NCBI RefSeq assembly: GCF_017814975.1
Contig: NZ_JAGIQA010000029.1
Location: 43,811-107,810 of the forward strand
Source of the DNA: Cupriavidus consociatus
GTDB taxonomy: Bacteria > Pseudomonadota > Gammaproteobacteria > Burkholderiales > Burkholderiaceae
Length of the DNA stretch: 64,000 nt
Reading direction: 5' to 3'
This document shows, one piece after another, positions 62,149 to 64,000 of this stretch. The notes under the pieces were generated by a model. It was given only the letters and a program-made list of their open reading frames with translations, did no database searches and was not told where the DNA came from. The translations under genes were made by a program, and so were the position numbers. The first letter of the stretch is position 1. Every line of letters begins with the position of its first letter.

Positions 62149-62596
62149 TTGTGTCGCAACTCCAAGATAACAGCGGTGGGCGGTTGGCCCTTTTTGTTTC
62201 TAAGCGGTCACGTAGATCGGCGATGAACGTTTTAAATTGGCGGTGGTGGAGGAAGTAGAAAAAGGCGAATTGACGTGCAAGCAGGCGCAACACAAGTACG
62301 GAATCCAGGGAAAGTTCACGGTGCTGGTATGGTTACGCAAGCACGGACTACAGGACTGGAGCGGCTCGTTGCCACAGGGTGCCCGGTACGCGACGATGGA
62401 AAATCGAGGCAAAGCCAAGCCCCGCACGCCAGAGCAGCGCATCAAGGAACTGGAAGACCAGTTGCGCGAGGCGCAGGAGAAGGAGAAGGCGCGACTGTTC
62501 GAAGGAGTGCTCGATGTGATTCAGAAGGAGCACGGGGTACGCGTCGTAAAAAAGCCTTCGGGCAAGTCCTCGCGCAAGAGCTCGTCCAAGGGCTAA
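62149..62596 (+). pseudogene. IS3-family left end and orfA
   Basis: The left end is probably TGTGTCGCAACTCCAAGATA at about 62149. Then orfA: DERFKLAVVEEVEKGELTCK, QAQHKYGIQGKFTVLVWLRK and a leucine-zipper-like ELEDQLREAQEKEKARL, ending at 62596. A frame break near the first codons removes a normal start. It is coupled to orfB by the usual overlap, but the element is cut downstream. Confidence 0.75.
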
Positions 62597-62866
62597 GCGT
62601 TAGCAGGGCTTGCCGCTACTTTGGCATCAGCCGCCAGGCTGACTGCAAGCGCCGCCACAGCGAGCTTCGACAGACGGTCCGGGGCGCCAGGATCTGCGCA
62701 TTGGTCACCGAGGTGCGGCTGCGCCAACCACGTTTGGGCACGCGAAAACTGCAGCGGGTTCTGCAGGCGCCCCTGGCGAAAGCGGATATCCGGGTGGGGC
62801 GTGACCGGCTATTCGATGTTCTGCGCGCGGCGCGATGGACCTATCCGGAATTTTGTGTGCGAGGCA
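62556..62866 (+). pseudogene. IS3-family orfB, 5' part only
   Basis: In the -1 frame relative to orfA: LVQGLSVSRACRYFGISRQ, VTEVRLRQPRLGTRKLQRVL and IRVGRDRLFDVLRAAR are the N-terminal HTH and pre-catalytic region of an IS3 transposase. The DDE domain is missing because an IS256 element begins at about 62838. Confidence 0.75.
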
Positions 62867-63636
62867 TATCATGAGAGGTAATGACCATGGATATGCCGAT
62901 GAGGAAGAAACGTACGGTGGCGTCCCAGGCGGCGGCCCGCGGGCCGCTGCCTGCTTTGCCTGAGGACTTGCTTGACGAGCTGGTTAAAGGGCCGATGTCG
63001 CCCGGCGACGTCTAGGATCTGATGCTGGCGTTCAACAAGGCTATCATCGAACGGGCGATGAGCGCCGAGATGAGCATGCACTTGGGCTATAAGCCAGGCG
63101 AGCCCAAGCCGGCCGAGCAGTCCAACGCGCGTAACGGCCTCAGTGGCAAGACCGTGATCACCGAGCGCGGCCCGGTGCGGGTCGAGTTGCCACGCGATCG
63201 CGATGGCAGCTTCGAGCGGGTTCTGATCCCAAAGCACGAGCGGCGCTTTACCGACTTCGATGAGCGCATTATTGCCATGTACGCGCGCGGCATGAGCGTG
63301 CGCGAGATCCAGGCGTTTCTGGCCGAGAACTACGGCACCGAAGTCTCCCCGGACTTCAGCAGCTCGGTCACCGACGAAGTCATGGCCGAGACCATCGCCT
63401 GGCAAAGCCGCCCGCTCGAGGCGATCTACCCGGTCGTATTCTTCGACGCGTTGCGGGTCAAGATCCGCGATGGCGGTATCGTCAGCAATAAGGCCGTGTA
63501 CCTGGCCTTGGGCATCCAGGCAAACGGTCAGCGCGATGTGCTGGGCCTGCGGGTCGAGCAGACCGAAGGCGCCAAGTGCTGGCTCAAGGTCTTCAACGAA
63601 CTCAAGAACCGAGGCTTCTATGAGGGCACCGGTGGC
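62838..63636 (+). mobile_element. IS256-family element, left end and most of transposase, with amber codon
   Basis: The left end is GACCTATCCGGAATTTTGTG. The transposase starts at ATG 62887 (GAGAGGTAATGACC upstream) and reads MDMPMRKKRTVASQAAARGP, then LLDELVKGPM. Codon 43 is TAG at 63013 where CAG is expected (GDV-stop-DLMLAFNKAI). The rest is open: HLGYKPGEPKPAEQSNARNG, RDRDGSFERVLIPKHERRFT, VVFFDALRVKIRDGG and WLKVFNELKNRG. At about 63636 it ends abruptly at the edge of another element. It is non-functional as sequenced. The same family left a scrambled piece at 23.7-24.0 kb. Confidence 0.82.
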
Positions 63637-63725
63637 ACCCCCGATATTGGATGTCAGCGGGAATATCTGGCGCAATATGCTTTTCCTTGCCAAGCTACTA
63701 TTGATCCGGCATTCATGAACTTGAA
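63637..63725. other. Junction between IS256 and IS630 pieces
   Basis: Short non-coding DNA, probably the right end of the IS630-type element. Its exact terminus could not be fixed. Confidence 0.35.
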
Positions 63726-64000
63726 TCAGGCCGCATACTTCACCGAATGATGCAGAAAGTAACGTCGAATGCGTTCGGGCTGTTTCTGGACACTGCGCAG
63801 ATGGCTCGACGCAGCCTTGACGAGTTGCAGCTTGGTGCGAGCCGGTGCCTGCGAGGTGACGGCTTGCTTGATATCGGCGTTGGCCATCTCGTCGGGATTG
63901 AGTTCCGGGCTGTAGCTGGGCAGGTAAAACACCTCGATTTGCTCGACGTGCCGTGCGAGCCAGGCCTTTACCGGCTTGCTGTGATGCACCCTCAGGTTAT
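63726..64000 (-). CDS. IS630-family transposase, C-terminal part (runs off the window)
   Basis: The frame is open through the right edge: LRVHHSKPVKAWLARHVEQI, then EVFYLPSYSPELNPDEMANA, the DDE C-terminal signature of IS630/Tc1-type transposases (P-YSPELNP-E). The N-terminal part, including the first aspartates, is outside the window. The stop is at 63726. Confidence 0.82.
   Translation of the reverse strand, partial: NLRVHHSKPVKAWLARHVEQIEVFYLPSYSPELNPDEMANADIKQAVTSQAPARTKLQLVKAASSHLRSVQKQPERIRRYFLHHSVKYAA

Noticed and set aside
1..64000. tRNA or rRNA genes
   Set aside because: No cloverleaf with conserved T-loop or rRNA core sequence was recognised on either strand by eye; a covariance search would be decisive.

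Overview
The window is GC-rich DNA from a betaproteobacterium, most likely Cupriavidus or a close Burkholderiaceae relative. The evidence is the LivGFJHM transporter, the 3-hydroxybutyrate module, the codon use, and the mix of IS3, IS256, IS1202-type, IS200 and IS630 remnants. The density of IS scars, toxin-antitoxin genes and two dif-like Xer sites suggests a megaplasmid, a chromid or a chromosomal island. This is inference from gene content; no replication gene is visible.

Region 1 (1-9.95 kb) is the end of a hybrid polyketide/non-ribosomal peptide assembly line. It holds a partial PKS ending in an acyl carrier domain, an NRPS (docking-C-A*-T-E) and an NRPS (C-A*-T-reductase), followed by a small membrane protein. 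Both adenylation regions (A*) have lost the core motifs for ATP and amino-acid activation, while condensation, carrier, epimerisation and reductase motifs are intact.

Region 2 (10-23.5 kb) is metabolic. It contains a DUF1624-type membrane acyltransferase between IS200 and integrase scars, a type II NADH dehydrogenase, and a sigma-54 activator divergent from a GntP permease and 3-hydroxybutyrate dehydrogenase. A cupin and a complete branched-chain-type ABC transporter follow.

Region 3 (23.5-32.6 kb) starts with IS256 debris and the first copy of a duplicated 1.2-kb cassette. A six-gene minus-strand operon follows: RpiR regulator, diaminopropionate ammonia-lyase-like enzyme, L-carbamoylase-type amidohydrolase, D-carbamoylase, MFS transporter and M20 deacylase. 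Three operator-like palindromes spaced exactly 30 bp precede it.

Region 4 (32.7-53 kb) is an accessory zone rich in toxin-antitoxin loci: XRE/AbiEii, MntA/HepT, two hipB-type loci (one with hipA) and AbiEi/AbiEii. Two 28-bp dif-like sites at 37.18 and 51.20 kb lie in the same orientation and bracket about 14 kb. Between them are an uncharacterised gene pair with its own terminator, a LysR-LysE-membrane protein unit bounded by inverted arrays of a repeated motif, an orphan LexA box, the second cassette copy, and a SWIM/SNF2 operon. Several genes here carry single-base lesions (DnaQ-like exonuclease, membrane protein, second AbiEii) or have lost the catalytic end (HepT).

Region 5 (53-64 kb) has a secreted small protein, a NYN nuclease, and a DnaJ-like protein whose C-terminus resembles a GSU2403-type nucleotidyltransferase fold. 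It also holds uncharacterised small genes, a DUF6155 gene beside a TOTE-like fragment, and a DUF234-type AAA ATPase. The window ends in stacked IS3, IS256 and IS630 fragments. Many start codons were chosen from ribosome-binding sites and remain predictions.
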